In this document: piece after piece, positions 18,044 to 26,257 of the stretch
How the letters are laid out: every line of letters starts with the position of its first letter
Numbering within the stretch: the first letter of the stretch is position 1
NCBI GenBank assembly: GCA_963750295.1
Contig: CAVVPY010000001.1
Location: 1,550,001-1,614,000 of the forward strand
Origin: CAVVPY01 sp963750295
GTDB lineage: Bacteria; Actinomycetota; Actinomycetes; Mycobacteriales; Jatrophihabitantaceae
DNA length: 64,000 nt
Reading direction: 5' to 3'
Notes under the pieces: model-generated
What the model saw: only the letters and a program-made list of their open reading frames with translations
Database searches by the model: none
What the model was told of the DNA's origin: nothing
Translations under genes and position numbers: made by a program

Positions 18044-18280
18044 ATGACCACACACCTCAACGGCTCCGCCATCGGGTCGACACTGTCCTCGTACGCGGCG
18101 CGGCTCGCGTTGTTCGTCATCGACAGCTTGGCCTACTGCGGCTTCGCGATGACAGGACTGCCCCCGGGGCAACTCGAGGGCTACCTGCCGCGATGGCGCG
18201 CGCGGGCGCACGGCCCGACGCTCACCCGGGAGATCGAGGAGTACGTGCGCGATGCGCCGGTCGGACACAGGTCCGACTAG
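18044..18280 (+). CDS. Small unknown protein, 78 residues
   Basis: From ATG 18044 (MTTHLNGSAIGS), with a GAAAGGA ribosome site, the frame encodes 78 residues with one hydrophobic stretch (AARLALFVIDSLAYCGFAMTG) followed by an amphipathic, charged tail (PRWRARAHGP...EIEEYVRDA). It ends 1 bp before the convergent biotin ligase gene. I do not recognise the family. It could be a small membrane-associated partner of the cluster enzymes. Confidence 0.6.
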   Translation: MTTHLNGSAIGSTLSSYAARLALFVIDSLAYCGFAMTGLPPGQLEGYLPRWRARAHGPTLTREIEEYVRDAPVGHRSD

Positions 18281-18281
18281 G

Positions 18282-19019
18282 TCAGCGCACGTGCCGAACG
18301 TCGCCGGCGCTGACCTCGCGGGGGCCGTCCCCGGTCTCGATCACCAACATCCCGGATCCAGAAATCGCCGACGCCTTCCCGTGCAACTCACCGTCGGCCG
18401 ACTCGACGACAATCACGCGGCCGATCGTGGCGCACCGTGACCGGTAGGTCTCGAGCAACCCCGAACCTGCGGCGTCCCCGCCGGCATCGATCAGGGCGTC
18501 GTACTGGCGTGCCAGCGCCGCCAGCACATCGGAAAGTAACCCGTCGGCATCCGTATCGCCGGCTCCGGCGATTGCCAGCGATGTCGAATCGCGCACCGGC
18601 AGTTGCTGCGCCGTCTGGGTGACGTTGACGCCGACGCCGACGACCACCGCGTCGCCGCGCGCCTCGGTAAGGACGCCCGCGATCTTGGCGTCGCCGACGA
18701 GCACGTCGTTGGGCCATTTCACGGCGACCATTGCCACGCGCGCGTCGAGCGCCTCGGTCACGGCCAGGCCCGCCAGCGGCGTGAGCCAGGCCCACGCCGA
18801 GGTGGGAAGCGGCGGCCGCAACCGGATGGAGAACAGCAGCGACGAACGGGCGGGAGCCTCCCAGCTGCGGTCGAAGCGTCCGCGCCCGGCCGTCTGGTGA
18901 GCGGCGACGAGGACCTCGCCGGCAGAGCCGCCGACGTCGGCGAGCAGATCGGAGTTGGTCGAGGCGGTCTCGTCGACCCGCCGCAGCGGGCCGAGGCTGG
19001 GTGGCAGGACCACGGTCAT
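18282..19019 (-). CDS. birA: Biotin--[acetyl-CoA-carboxylase] ligase, monofunctional
   Basis: The 245-residue enzyme attaches biotin to the carrier protein lysine. Motifs are TASTNSDLL, QTAGRGRFDRSWEAP (biotinyl-AMP loop), VKWPNDVLV and AGVLTEA, plus the small C-terminal SH3-like domain. It lacks the N-terminal DNA-binding domain of E. coli BirA, as is usual in actinobacteria. It is the last gene of the minus-strand operon 24544-18282. Placement in a PKS cluster that has its own BCCP suggests a dedicated role, although it may also be the only ligase in the genome. Confidence 0.93.
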   Translation of the reverse strand: MTVVLPPSLGPLRRVDETASTNSDLLADVGGSAGEVLVAAHQTAGRGRFDRSWEAPARSSLLFSIRLRPPLPTSAWAWLTPLAGLAVTEALDARVAMVAVKWPNDVLVGDAKIAGVLTEARGDAVVVGVGVNVTQTAQQLPVRDSTSLAIAGAGDTDADGLLSDVLAALARQYDALIDAGGDAAGSGLLETYRSRCATIGRVIVVESADGELHGKASAISGSGMLVIETGDGPREVSAGDVRHVR

Positions 19020-19029
19020 GGTTCTCAGG

Positions 19030-19710
19030 CTAACGAGCGCGGACGCGTGGCGGCACCCATCGGGCGGCGTGGGCGACGGACAGGACGAGCCCGTCGCAGA
19101 CCTGCCAGCGGCCCGGGACGCCGTCGCGTAGCCGTCGCGGCGGCGTCGTGCCGGCGGCGAAGTCGACGAGGAACGTCTCGCCAGGGCCGAGGTCCACTCG
19201 CATGTCGGCGATCCCCAGCACCCGGCCGGTCACCGGATGCCACACCTTGAACGCTGCTTCGCGACAGCCCCACAACACGGTCGCTGCCAGGCCCGGGTCG
19301 ACGCCCCCACGGACGAGGGCCGCTCGAGCGTTCCCGCGCTCGTCGGCGTCCAGGCGCGCGTCGACCGCCGCGGGCAAGGCGATCGCCGGCGTCGCGTCAA
19401 TCCCGATCGTGCCGACCTCCGCGCGCCGGCCGACAGCTGCGGCCACGAACCCCTCGCAGTGGGTGATGCTGCCCGTCGTGCCTGGCGGCCACTGCGGGCT
19501 GCGGTCTGCGGCGCGGCCGACCGTCCGCTGCGCGACACCGAGCCGTGCGAGGGCCTGCGCGGCGCACGCACGTCCTGCCTCGAACTCTGCGCGGCGCTTC
19601 GACGTCGCCCGCTCCAGTCCGTTCGGACCAGCGTCGGCGACCGGGAGGTCGAGGTGGGCGCGACGCTCGACGGCGACCACACCGGGTGGCAACAGGCCGT
19701 CGAGCAGCAC
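19030..19710 (-). CDS. 4'-phosphopantetheinyl transferase, EntD/Sfp type
   Basis: The 226-residue protein starts at GTG 19710 with the LLDGLLPPGV opening typical of EntD-like transferases. It has ERATSKRRAEFEAGR, GSITHCEGF (substrate loop), IGIDATP (residues 103-108) and W147-GCREAAFK. In family members the middle motif is usually GIDAE or GIDVE, where Asp and Glu bind magnesium; here Asp105 is present but the second acid is Thr107. Glu151 and Lys155 of the last motif are kept. It would convert apo-ACP to holo-ACP. Next to birA, it completes the post-translational kit of the cluster. Confidence 0.88.
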   Translation of the reverse strand: MLLDGLLPPGVVAVERRAHLDLPVADAGPNGLERATSKRRAEFEAGRACAAQALARLGVAQRTVGRAADRSPQWPPGTTGSITHCEGFVAAAVGRRAEVGTIGIDATPAIALPAAVDARLDADERGNARAALVRGGVDPGLAATVLWGCREAAFKVWHPVTGRVLGIADMRVDLGPGETFLVDFAAGTTPPRRLRDGVPGRWQVCDGLVLSVAHAARWVPPRVRAR

Positions 19711-19775
19711 GTGGACGCTCCCCGTCTCGAGCCGGGCCGCGGCGCTTCGGTGTCCGCGACCGCACGGTCATCCGG

Positions 19776-20645
19776 TCAATGGCGTCCGGCCAGCCAGTGG
19801 CCGAGCTGCATCACCTGCGAGACGTCGGAGGAGCACGGGGTGAGCACCAGCTCGTCGCAGCCGGCGGTCTCGAACTCGTCGGCGACGCGCGACAGGCCGT
19901 CCTGGCCGATGGCGGCGTTGGCGAGGACCGCCTGCGCGTACGGCGGCGCGAAGCCGTAATAGTCGCGCAGATACGCGCCGGCCGTCTCCGCCGCAGCGTC
20001 CCCGAGCGCGAAGTAGGCCAGGGCGATCAGGCGCGGCCGGTCGGTGCGACCGGCCGCCTGCCAGGCCTCCCGAACGGCGACCGCGCCACCGCGAAACATG
20101 CCGGGCCCGCCGCTTCCGGAGATCCAGCCGTCACCGAACCTGGCGGCACGGGCGATCGCCCGCGCAGCCTGGCCGCCGACGACGAGCTGCGGCCCGCCCG
20201 CACGCCCCGGCTCAGGGCCGACACCGCCGGCGAAGCCGCGACGCTCACCGCCCCAGAGGCGGGGCAGCTCCTCGAGCTGCGCGTCGAGCAGGTCACCCCG
20301 GCGCGCGTGGGGCACGCCGCTTGCCCGGAAGTCGTCCGGTCGCGCACCGGCCGCGACGCCGAGCGTCAGCCTGCCACCGCACAGCCGGTCGACGGTGGCA
20401 GCCTGCTTGGCGAGCAGCGCGGTGTTCGAGCGCAGCGGCGCGATCATCACCGACGTCATCAGTGGCTTGTCCGACACCGCGGCCGCGGCCGCGAGCGTCG
20501 TCAGGCAGTCGTAATTCTCGTAGACCAGGCGGTCGGTCGTCGCGAGGCACGAGAAGTCGGCTTGCGAGCCGATGACCGCCCATCGCACCAGGTCGGCGGC
20601 CTCGGTCTTCGGTACTGCGTTGGGCAGTCCCAGTCCGATCTTCAT
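19776..20645 (-). CDS. LLM-class F420-dependent oxidoreductase
   Basis: The 289-residue TIM-barrel protein is of the bacterial luciferase-like family: MKIGLGLPNAVPK, LATTDRLVYENYDCLTTLAAAAAV, LMTSVMIAPLRSNTALLAKQAATVDRLCGGRLTLGVAAGARPDD and the C-terminal VLTPCSSDVSQV. Members in actinobacteria mostly use F420 or FMN. It likely reduces or oxidises an intermediate of the pathway. It lies between the SchA/CurD-like and PPTase genes in the same direction. Confidence 0.85.
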   Translation of the reverse strand: MKIGLGLPNAVPKTEAADLVRWAVIGSQADFSCLATTDRLVYENYDCLTTLAAAAAVSDKPLMTSVMIAPLRSNTALLAKQAATVDRLCGGRLTLGVAAGARPDDFRASGVPHARRGDLLDAQLEELPRLWGGERRGFAGGVGPEPGRAGGPQLVVGGQAARAIARAARFGDGWISGSGGPGMFRGGAVAVREAWQAAGRTDRPRLIALAYFALGDAAAETAGAYLRDYYGFAPPYAQAVLANAAIGQDGLSRVADEFETAGCDELVLTPCSSDVSQVMQLGHWLAGRH

Positions 20646-20687
20646 GAGGGCTCCTCGGGTCGGTCGGGCGGCGGCGTGGCAGGGCGT

Positions 20688-21074
20688 TCAGCCGCCGACC
20701 GGCTCCAACGGCGCGTCGTGCCGGCGTGACAGCACGCACTCGAGCGCGGCATCGCGGAAGAACGCGCGGGCGCCTTCGGGGCTGCGCATGTCCCGCGGCT
20801 GCGACAGGTGCTCCTCGAGCTCGTCCTCGAAGGCGCGCACCTCGGCCTGGCGGCCCATGTGCGACGCGACGAGCGGGAGCGGCCCGTCGACCTCGATGAC
20901 CCGAACCGCCATCTGCTTGCCGACGAAGGCCATCGTGCCGAGCAGCCTGCCGACGACGTTGCCGTCGGCATCCGCGACATCGAACGACGGACGGCCGCTA
21001 CGCCGGAAGAGGTCCTTGACGGCCTCCTCGCTACCGGGCTTGAGCGGGTAGAAAAGTGCGTGCCACGTGGACAT
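20688..21074 (-). CDS. SchA/CurD-like domain protein
   Basis: The 128-residue protein (MSTWHALFYPLKPGSEE) resembles SchA, CurD and WhiE ORFI, proteins of unknown biochemical role found in spore-pigment and pentangular polyphenol clusters. Key segments are YPLKPGSEEAVKDLFR, GTMAFVGKQMAVRVIEVDG and the C-terminal EDELEEHLSQPRDMRSPEGARAFFRDA. The start at 21074 has TTAACG and a GGAGG ribosome site (rc of CCTCC) just upstream. This gene is one of the better signs of the product class. Confidence 0.85.
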   Translation of the reverse strand: MSTWHALFYPLKPGSEEAVKDLFRRSGRPSFDVADADGNVVGRLLGTMAFVGKQMAVRVIEVDGPLPLVASHMGRQAEVRAFEDELEEHLSQPRDMRSPEGARAFFRDAALECVLSRRHDAPLEPVGG

Positions 21075-21115
21075 CGTTAAACCTCCGTTGTCGGGACTGA
21101 CGCCGTGTTCAGACG

Positions 21116-21919
21116 TCATTGACTGGCGGTGACCCCGCCGTCGATGTAGACGATCTGGCCGTTGACGAACGCGCCTGCGGGCGAAAGCAGGTAGCGCACG
21201 GCGCCGGCGATGTCGTCGGGTTCGGCGAAGCGGCGCAGCGGGATGCGCTGCTTCATCCGCGCGACGAGAGTCTCGTCGGCGTTCGCGCCGGGCACGAATC
21301 CGGTGGGGACGAAGCCCGGCGCGACGGCGTTGACCGTGATGCCGTACGGACCCCACTCGGTCGCGAGCTGGCGCACGAGCAGGTCGAGGCCGGCCTTGGC
21401 CGCGCCGTAGGCACTGAACCCGCCGGGTGCGCCGACCGAGCCGCGCACGGACGACAGATGCACGATGCGGCCGGTTGTGCCGGCGTCGATCCACCGGCGC
21501 GCGACGGCCTGCGAGAGGAGGAACGGGCCGACGAGATTGGCCTCGACGACGTCGCGGAACGCCTCCTCGGGGAATTGCTCGGCCGGGTGGATCCGCAGCG
21601 TGCTAGCGCAGTTGACGACGAGATCTACCGGCCCCAGCGCGCTCTCGACGGCCTCCAGGGACGTCTCGACGCTGACGCGATCGCACACGTCCTGCCCGAC
21701 ACCGACGGCCCGCGCGCCGCCGCCGGCATTCTCGAGTTCGGCGGCCAGGGCGCGAGCCCGGTCGCCGTCCCGCCCGGCCACGGCGACAGCGGCACCGTGC
21801 GCGGCGAGGTCTGCGCTGACGGCGGACCCGATGCCGCCGTAGCCGCCGACGACCAGCGCGACCGCGTCGCGTAGCAGGGCGGGGTCCGCCGCTACCGCGC
21901 GCTCCGTGCTCGCGGTCAC
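21116..21919 (-). CDS. Short-chain dehydrogenase/reductase (FabG-like)
   Basis: The 267-residue classical SDR starts at GTG 21919, overlapping the amidohydrolase stop (GTGA). It has VGGYGGIGSAV for cofactor, VNCAST, the catalytic Ser in VHLSSVRGS, YGAAKAG (YxxxK), and the C-terminal DDIAGAVRYLLSPAGAFVNGQIVYIDGG. It could be the ketoreductase of the pathway or a later tailoring enzyme. Whether it reduces the ACP-bound chain (at C9 or C19) cannot be told by eye. The open frame extending upstream to 22396 is antisense noise. Confidence 0.87.
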   Translation of the reverse strand: MTASTERAVAADPALLRDAVALVVGGYGGIGSAVSADLAAHGAAVAVAGRDGDRARALAAELENAGGGARAVGVGQDVCDRVSVETSLEAVESALGPVDLVVNCASTLRIHPAEQFPEEAFRDVVEANLVGPFLLSQAVARRWIDAGTTGRIVHLSSVRGSVGAPGGFSAYGAAKAGLDLLVRQLATEWGPYGITVNAVAPGFVPTGFVPGANADETLVARMKQRIPLRRFAEPDDIAGAVRYLLSPAGAFVNGQIVYIDGGVTASQ

Positions 21920-22917
21920 CGGGCCACCGCGGGCTCGAGCGCGAACAGGCGCGCGGCGTTCGCGCCCATGATCGCCGTGCGGTCGTCGCCGTCGAGGTCG
22001 AGGGCGTCGATCATGCCGATCGCGTCGGCCAGGTCCGTGGCCAGCGGTGGACTGTCGGTGCCGAAGAGGACGTGCTCGGCGCCGAACAGCCGCACCGCTG
22101 CCGCGAGCGCGATCGCGCTCGGGGTCGCCGTGTCGACGTGGATCCTTCGGACCGTCTCGGCCATCGGGGACCGGTGCGCGCCGACCGGCTTCGCGCCCGG
22201 AGGTCCACCCGTGCCGGGCGGCGGTCCACCTGCCCCCGGAGGCGGTCCGCCGGCGGAGCGGCGATCGGCGAGTGCCAGCTTCTCCGCCAGCAGCGGCAGG
22301 GCCCCGCCGACGTTCGGCGCGATGAGGGTGAGCTCCGGGAACCGATCGAACCAGCCGCCGGCCAGCACCGCGGCGACACCGGCGGTGGTGTCGCACGGCC
22401 GGAGCACGTGCTCCACGAGGCCGGCCTCACCGGCCAGCGCGGACGCGCCGACCGGTTCGGCGGGCGGGTGCAGCAGGACGGGCACCCGCCGCTCGGCCGC
22501 GAGCGCGAAGAACGATTCCGCGGCTGGATCGTTCAGGTAGCGCCCGCGGACGCTGGTGTTCGCGATCAGCCCGACGAACTCGGGCTCGTCCAGCCACCCC
22601 GCGGCGAGGTCGAGGGTTGTGTCGGTCGCGAACGGGTTTACGTAGACGTAGGCGCGCAGGTGCGCCGGGCGCATTCGCACCTGGTCGGCCACCCAGGAGT
22701 GGAAGCGTTGCAACCCGTCGACCGGCTGGTCGTAGTTGTCGAGACCGGGGACGGGAACCATCGTCCCGGCGCCGACCGGGCTGCCGACGACGGTGAGATC
22801 GATGCCGTGCGCGAGCTTGGCCTCGATCATGCCGTCGATGTCGGCGAGGCTGCGCGGCATCGGGAACCGATCGAAGAGTTCCGGTGAGGTGATATGGCCG
22901 TGGACGTCGACGTTCAT
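21916..22917 (-). CDS. Amidohydrolase-2 family protein (ACMSD-like)
   Basis: The 333-residue TIM-barrel protein has the metal-binding HxH at its start (VDVHGHI), LLHPP in the middle and the C-terminal GTDSPP aspartate. Family members decarboxylate or hydrolyse aromatic or beta-keto acids, so it may decarboxylate the aromatic polyketide. A glycine/proline-rich insertion at about residues 224-250 (repeats of GGPPPG and related units) breaks the barrel sequence and is likely a flexible loop. It is coupled to the SDR gene by a GTGA overlap. Confidence 0.8.
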   Translation of the reverse strand: MNVDVHGHITSPELFDRFPMPRSLADIDGMIEAKLAHGIDLTVVGSPVGAGTMVPVPGLDNYDQPVDGLQRFHSWVADQVRMRPAHLRAYVYVNPFATDTTLDLAAGWLDEPEFVGLIANTSVRGRYLNDPAAESFFALAAERRVPVLLHPPAEPVGASALAGEAGLVEHVLRPCDTTAGVAAVLAGGWFDRFPELTLIAPNVGGALPLLAEKLALADRRSAGGPPPGAGGPPPGTGGPPGAKPVGAHRSPMAETVRRIHVDTATPSAIALAAAVRLFGAEHVLFGTDSPPLATDLADAIGMIDALDLDGDDRTAIMGANAARLFALEPAVAR

Positions 22918-22971
22918 GGACGGGATCCCTCGGGTCGGGGCTAACGGGACGGTGACAACGCGGCGCGCGGG

Positions 22972-23460
22972 TCAGGCGCGCGGTGGGCCCAGTACTTGGC
23001 CGCCGTAGCGGGCGACGGCGGCGATGACCTCGCCGAAGTCGGGGAACCGCGAGACGTCGAAGGTGGGCACCTCGAGGCTCGTGGCGGGCTCGCCCGTCTC
23101 GAAGAACCATCCGTCGAATCCGCCAGGAGTGCCGAGCACCAGCCAGCGCGCCTGCTCGGACTCGACCTTGTACGAGTGCGGAACGTCGCGTGGCGCGAAC
23201 ACCGTCTGCCCCGGCTCGGGATCGTAGGTCCGATCGCCGATCTCGAGACTGAGACGCCCCTCGAGGACGTGGAAGGTCTCGTCCTCGCGGGAGTGCACGT
23301 GGACGGGCGAGGCGTAGTTCGAGCGCGAGGTCTGCTCGGCCAGCCAGAATGCGTTGCCCGACTGCTCGCTCGTCACGTGGAACACCATCAGTGCACCCAT
23401 GTGCCAGATGGCCTTGCCGGTGGTCGGGCTGGTCAGAAGCGGTGCGGCGACGCTGGTCAT
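22972..23460 (-). CDS. Cupin-domain oxygenase/isomerase-like protein
   Basis: The 162-residue cupin has motif 1 histidines and glutamate in PVHVHSREDETFHVLEGRL and motif 2 FAPRDVPHSYKVE. It resembles quercetin-dioxygenase-like single cupins, which bind iron, manganese or zinc. Unlike the cupin at 5744-6166 it belongs to the second minus-strand operon, so the cluster has two distinct cupins. The substrate is unknown but an aromatic intermediate is likely. Confidence 0.78.
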   Translation of the reverse strand: MTSVAAPLLTSPTTGKAIWHMGALMVFHVTSEQSGNAFWLAEQTSRSNYASPVHVHSREDETFHVLEGRLSLEIGDRTYDPEPGQTVFAPRDVPHSYKVESEQARWLVLGTPGGFDGWFFETGEPATSLEVPTFDVSRFPDFGEVIAAVARYGGQVLGPPRA

Positions 23461-23515
23461 GTGGGCTCCTCAGGGCCGACGGGCGGATGTTGGCGGGACG
23501 GGGATCGGGTGGGCC

Positions 23516-24544
23516 TCACGCGGACGGGACGAGCACGAGCTTCCCGGTGACGTGCTGGTGTTCCAGTCGCTGCTGCGCCTCTGCGGCTCCGGCCAGCGGG
23601 ACGGTGCCCGCGAGCACCGGTTCGATGGCCCCCCGCGACAGCAGGTCGAATACCGTGCCGAGATCTTCGCGGTACGCCGTGGGCTGCTTCTTCTCGAGCG
23701 CCCACGCGTTGTAGAAGGTCGTCCGCTTGCCGTCCGGGATCAGCTTCGGGGCCGCGATGCCGAGCAGGAATCCCTTCGCACCCACCGAGCGGAGCACCTG
23801 CCCGTCCACGACGGCGGCGCTCTGGCCGTAGGCGACCATGATCCCTCCGCGTTCGAGCGCGGCGTAGGAACGGCGGAAGTGCGCGCCGCCGATCGGGTCG
23901 AACACGGCGTCGACCTGCCCATCGACGCTGCGGACGACCTCGACGGCGTCCTGCGTGTGGTAGTCGATCGGGTGCACACCAAGATCGGTGAGCAGGCCGA
24001 ACTTGCCCGGCGACGCGGATCCCCAAACCTCGACTCCAGCCCGGCGCGCGAGCTGGCAGAAGGCCAGCCCGACACCGCCGGACGCGCCGTGGACGAGGAT
24101 GCGCGAGCCGGGGCCGACCTGCGCGACCCGGAAGAGCATCTGCTGGGCGATGTAGTAGTTCAGCGCCACCGCACTGGCTGCCACGGGCTCGACGCCGGCC
24201 GGCAGCGGGACCAGGCGGTCGGCGGCGACGAGCGCGTACGAGGCGTAGCCGCCCTGCCTGACGAGCGCTGCGACCGCGGTCCCCGGCTCGAGGCCGGTCA
24301 CCCCTTGGCCGACGGCGACGACGGTGCCTGCGACATCGAAGCCCGGGGTGAACGGCGGTTTGGGTGCGCCCGGAATCACTCCGCGCGCCAGCAGGATGTC
24401 GCCGAAGGAGACTCCGGCGGCCTGGACCCGGACGAGGGCCTGCCCCGGACCGGGCGTAGGAGCCGCTTCACGCACGACCGTGAGGGTCTCCGGGCCGCCG
24501 CGTCGGGTTGAGACAACGGCTTCGAGCGTCGTGGTCTGGGTCAT
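23516..24544 (-). CDS. Zinc-free MDR oxidoreductase (quinone-reductase-like)
   Basis: The 342-residue protein starts at ATG 24544 (MTQTTTLEAVVST) and is a medium-chain reductase without the zinc cysteines. NADPH is bound by ILVHGASGGVGLAFCQLA; PPFTPGFDVAGTVVAVG and HVTGKLVLVP are further hallmarks. Quinone-reductase-like MDRs in such clusters reduce enones or quinones. It is the first gene of the minus-strand operon running to birA; its promoter should lie in 24545-24790, shared with the divergent SnoaL-like gene. The in-frame extension to 25102 overlaps that gene and is rejected. Confidence 0.88.
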   Translation of the reverse strand: MTQTTTLEAVVSTRRGGPETLTVVREAAPTPGPGQALVRVQAAGVSFGDILLARGVIPGAPKPPFTPGFDVAGTVVAVGQGVTGLEPGTAVAALVRQGGYASYALVAADRLVPLPAGVEPVAASAVALNYYIAQQMLFRVAQVGPGSRILVHGASGGVGLAFCQLARRAGVEVWGSASPGKFGLLTDLGVHPIDYHTQDAVEVVRSVDGQVDAVFDPIGGAHFRRSYAALERGGIMVAYGQSAAVVDGQVLRSVGAKGFLLGIAAPKLIPDGKRTTFYNAWALEKKQPTAYREDLGTVFDLLSRGAIEPVLAGTVPLAGAAEAQQRLEHQHVTGKLVLVPSA

Positions 24545-24790
24545 CGCAGTGGTCCTCACCTGTTCTGTGCGGGATGCGCTTCGTCGGCTGTTCGACATCA
24601 CCCAGTCCAGCACGGACAGCGCCCGTTTCGACCCTTTCGTCGCCAAATTCCCGGCCGTCCGGGAAAGGCTCTTGATCCGGCCACGAGCGGTTCCCGGCCG
24701 GACAGGACACCCGCCCCACGACGCCGGGATCACCCGCGTCCCACGCTCGACAAGACCGAAGCGATGACCCGCGAAATTGGAGAGACCGCC

Positions 24791-25270
24791 GTGACCGTCG
24801 CAGATGCCAGCACACCGAGCCGGACCGACGAGGCCCGGGCCACCGAGATCAGCAACATGGAGCTGGTCCGGTTCATCACCGAGAAGGGGCTCAACGAGGG
24901 CGACACGAGCTTCGTCGACGAGGTGTTCTCCGCCGACTACGTCGTGCACGCCCGGGACCTGCACCTGCCGCCCGGTCCGGACGCGTTCGCGCGAGCCGTC
25001 GAGTTCTGGCGAACGTCGTTCTCGGACTTCCACTGCCACATCGACCAGCTCATCGGCGAGGGCGAGTACGTCGCGAACCGCTTCAGCACCACCGGGACGC
25101 ACACCGGGCAGCTCGGCCCGCTAGGCCCGACCGGTGCGTCTTTCGCGGTCTCGGGCGTCGACCTGCATCGCGTTGTCGAGGGCAAGGTCGTCGAATCCTG
25201 GATCAGCGACGACATGCCGCGCATCCTGATGGAGATCGGCGCGATTCCCGGCCCGGGCGGCCCGCGATGA
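24791..25270 (+). CDS. SnoaL-like ester cyclase
   Basis: The protein has 159 residues from GTG 24791, chosen because GGAGAG lies 6 bp upstream; ATG 24764 in the same frame is a weaker alternative. NTF2-like features are the helix ELVRFITEKGLNEGDTSFVDEVFSADYVVH, the FWRTSFSDFHCHIDQLIGEG segment and the GVDLHRVVEGKVVESW ending typical of the SnoaL ester-cyclase group. It may close a ring. It is translationally coupled (ATGA) to the dehydrogenase after it. Confidence 0.8.
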   Translation: MTVADASTPSRTDEARATEISNMELVRFITEKGLNEGDTSFVDEVFSADYVVHARDLHLPPGPDAFARAVEFWRTSFSDFHCHIDQLIGEGEYVANRFSTTGTHTGQLGPLGPTGASFAVSGVDLHRVVEGKVVESWISDDMPRILMEIGAIPGPGGPR

Positions 25271-26220
25271 CCCACGCTCGCGCAGCGGTCCCGAGCCCGC
25301 GCATCGCTTTCTTGGGGCTGGGCGCCATGGGCTCGGGCATGGCCGCACGCCTCGTCGACGCCGGCTTCGATGTGACGGTGCACAACCGAAGCGCCGCCAA
25401 GAGCGACGAGCTTGCCAAGCGAGGGGCACGCGTCGCGACCGACCCGGCCGATGCCGTCCGCGGCGCGCAGGTCGTCCTGCTGAGCCTCGCCACCGCCGAC
25501 GTCGTCGCGCGGGCGCTGTTCGGCCCCGACGGCGCGGTGACGGGACTGGCGCCCGGCGCGGTCGTCGCCGACCTCAGCACCGTCTCGCCGGACGCCGCGG
25601 TGAGGCAGGCCCAACTGCTCGCCGCGCGCGGGCACCGCGGACTCGACGCCTGCGTCCTCGGCAACGCCAGGCACGCACGTGACGGCGAACTGCGCTTCAT
25701 GATCGGCGGTGATGCCGCCGCGGTGCAGGTGCTCGCCCCGGTGCTGGAGACGCTGGCCAAAGAGGTTCGCCACCTCGGGCCGAGCGGCTCGGGTGCCAAG
25801 GCGAAGATCGCGATGAACCTGCTGATGGGCGCGCAGATGCAGGCGCTGGCCGAAGCGATCGTCTACGGCGAGGCAGCCGGGCTGGACCGTGACACGCTGA
25901 TCTCGATGATCGCGGCGAGCGGGTACAGCTCGCCGATGATGGCGTTCAAGTGCCGCGCCATGGCTGACCGCACGTTCGAGCGCGCCGATTTCAAGCTCGC
26001 ACTCATGCGCAAGGACCTCGGGCTCGTCCTCGACCAGGCACGCTCGCTGGGCGTGGCGTTGCCGGTCACAGCGGCTGGACACCAGGTGCTCACGGCCGCC
26101 GTCGAGCGGGGCCTCGGCGACCTCGACTGCTCGGCCGTCCTGGTCGAGGTCGAGCGTCAGGCGGGCAGCACGCGTCCCGAGCCGGGCCACACTCCCGACG
26201 CGATGCGCCGGGCCGGCTGA
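25267..26220 (+). CDS. 3-hydroxyisobutyrate-dehydrogenase-like NAD(P) oxidoreductase
   Basis: The 317-residue beta-hydroxyacid dehydrogenase has IAFLGLGAMGSGMAARLVDAG at the N-terminus, VVADLSTVSPDAA, a GSGAKAKIAMNLLMGAQMQ catalytic helix with the conserved Lys, and the ADFKLALMRKDLGLVLDQA C-terminal domain. It reduces or oxidises a beta-hydroxy acid or an imine-type substrate. The ATG overlaps the SnoaL-like stop by four bases. It ends 37 bp before the convergent response regulator gene. Confidence 0.87.
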   Translation: MTHARAAVPSPRIAFLGLGAMGSGMAARLVDAGFDVTVHNRSAAKSDELAKRGARVATDPADAVRGAQVVLLSLATADVVARALFGPDGAVTGLAPGAVVADLSTVSPDAAVRQAQLLAARGHRGLDACVLGNARHARDGELRFMIGGDAAAVQVLAPVLETLAKEVRHLGPSGSGAKAKIAMNLLMGAQMQALAEAIVYGEAAGLDRDTLISMIAASGYSSPMMAFKCRAMADRTFERADFKLALMRKDLGLVLDQARSLGVALPVTAAGHQVLTAAVERGLGDLDCSAVLVEVERQAGSTRPEPGHTPDAMRRAG

Positions 26221-26257
26221 CCGGTGCCACGCAAGCTGATCCGCGTCGTCCGGGGCC

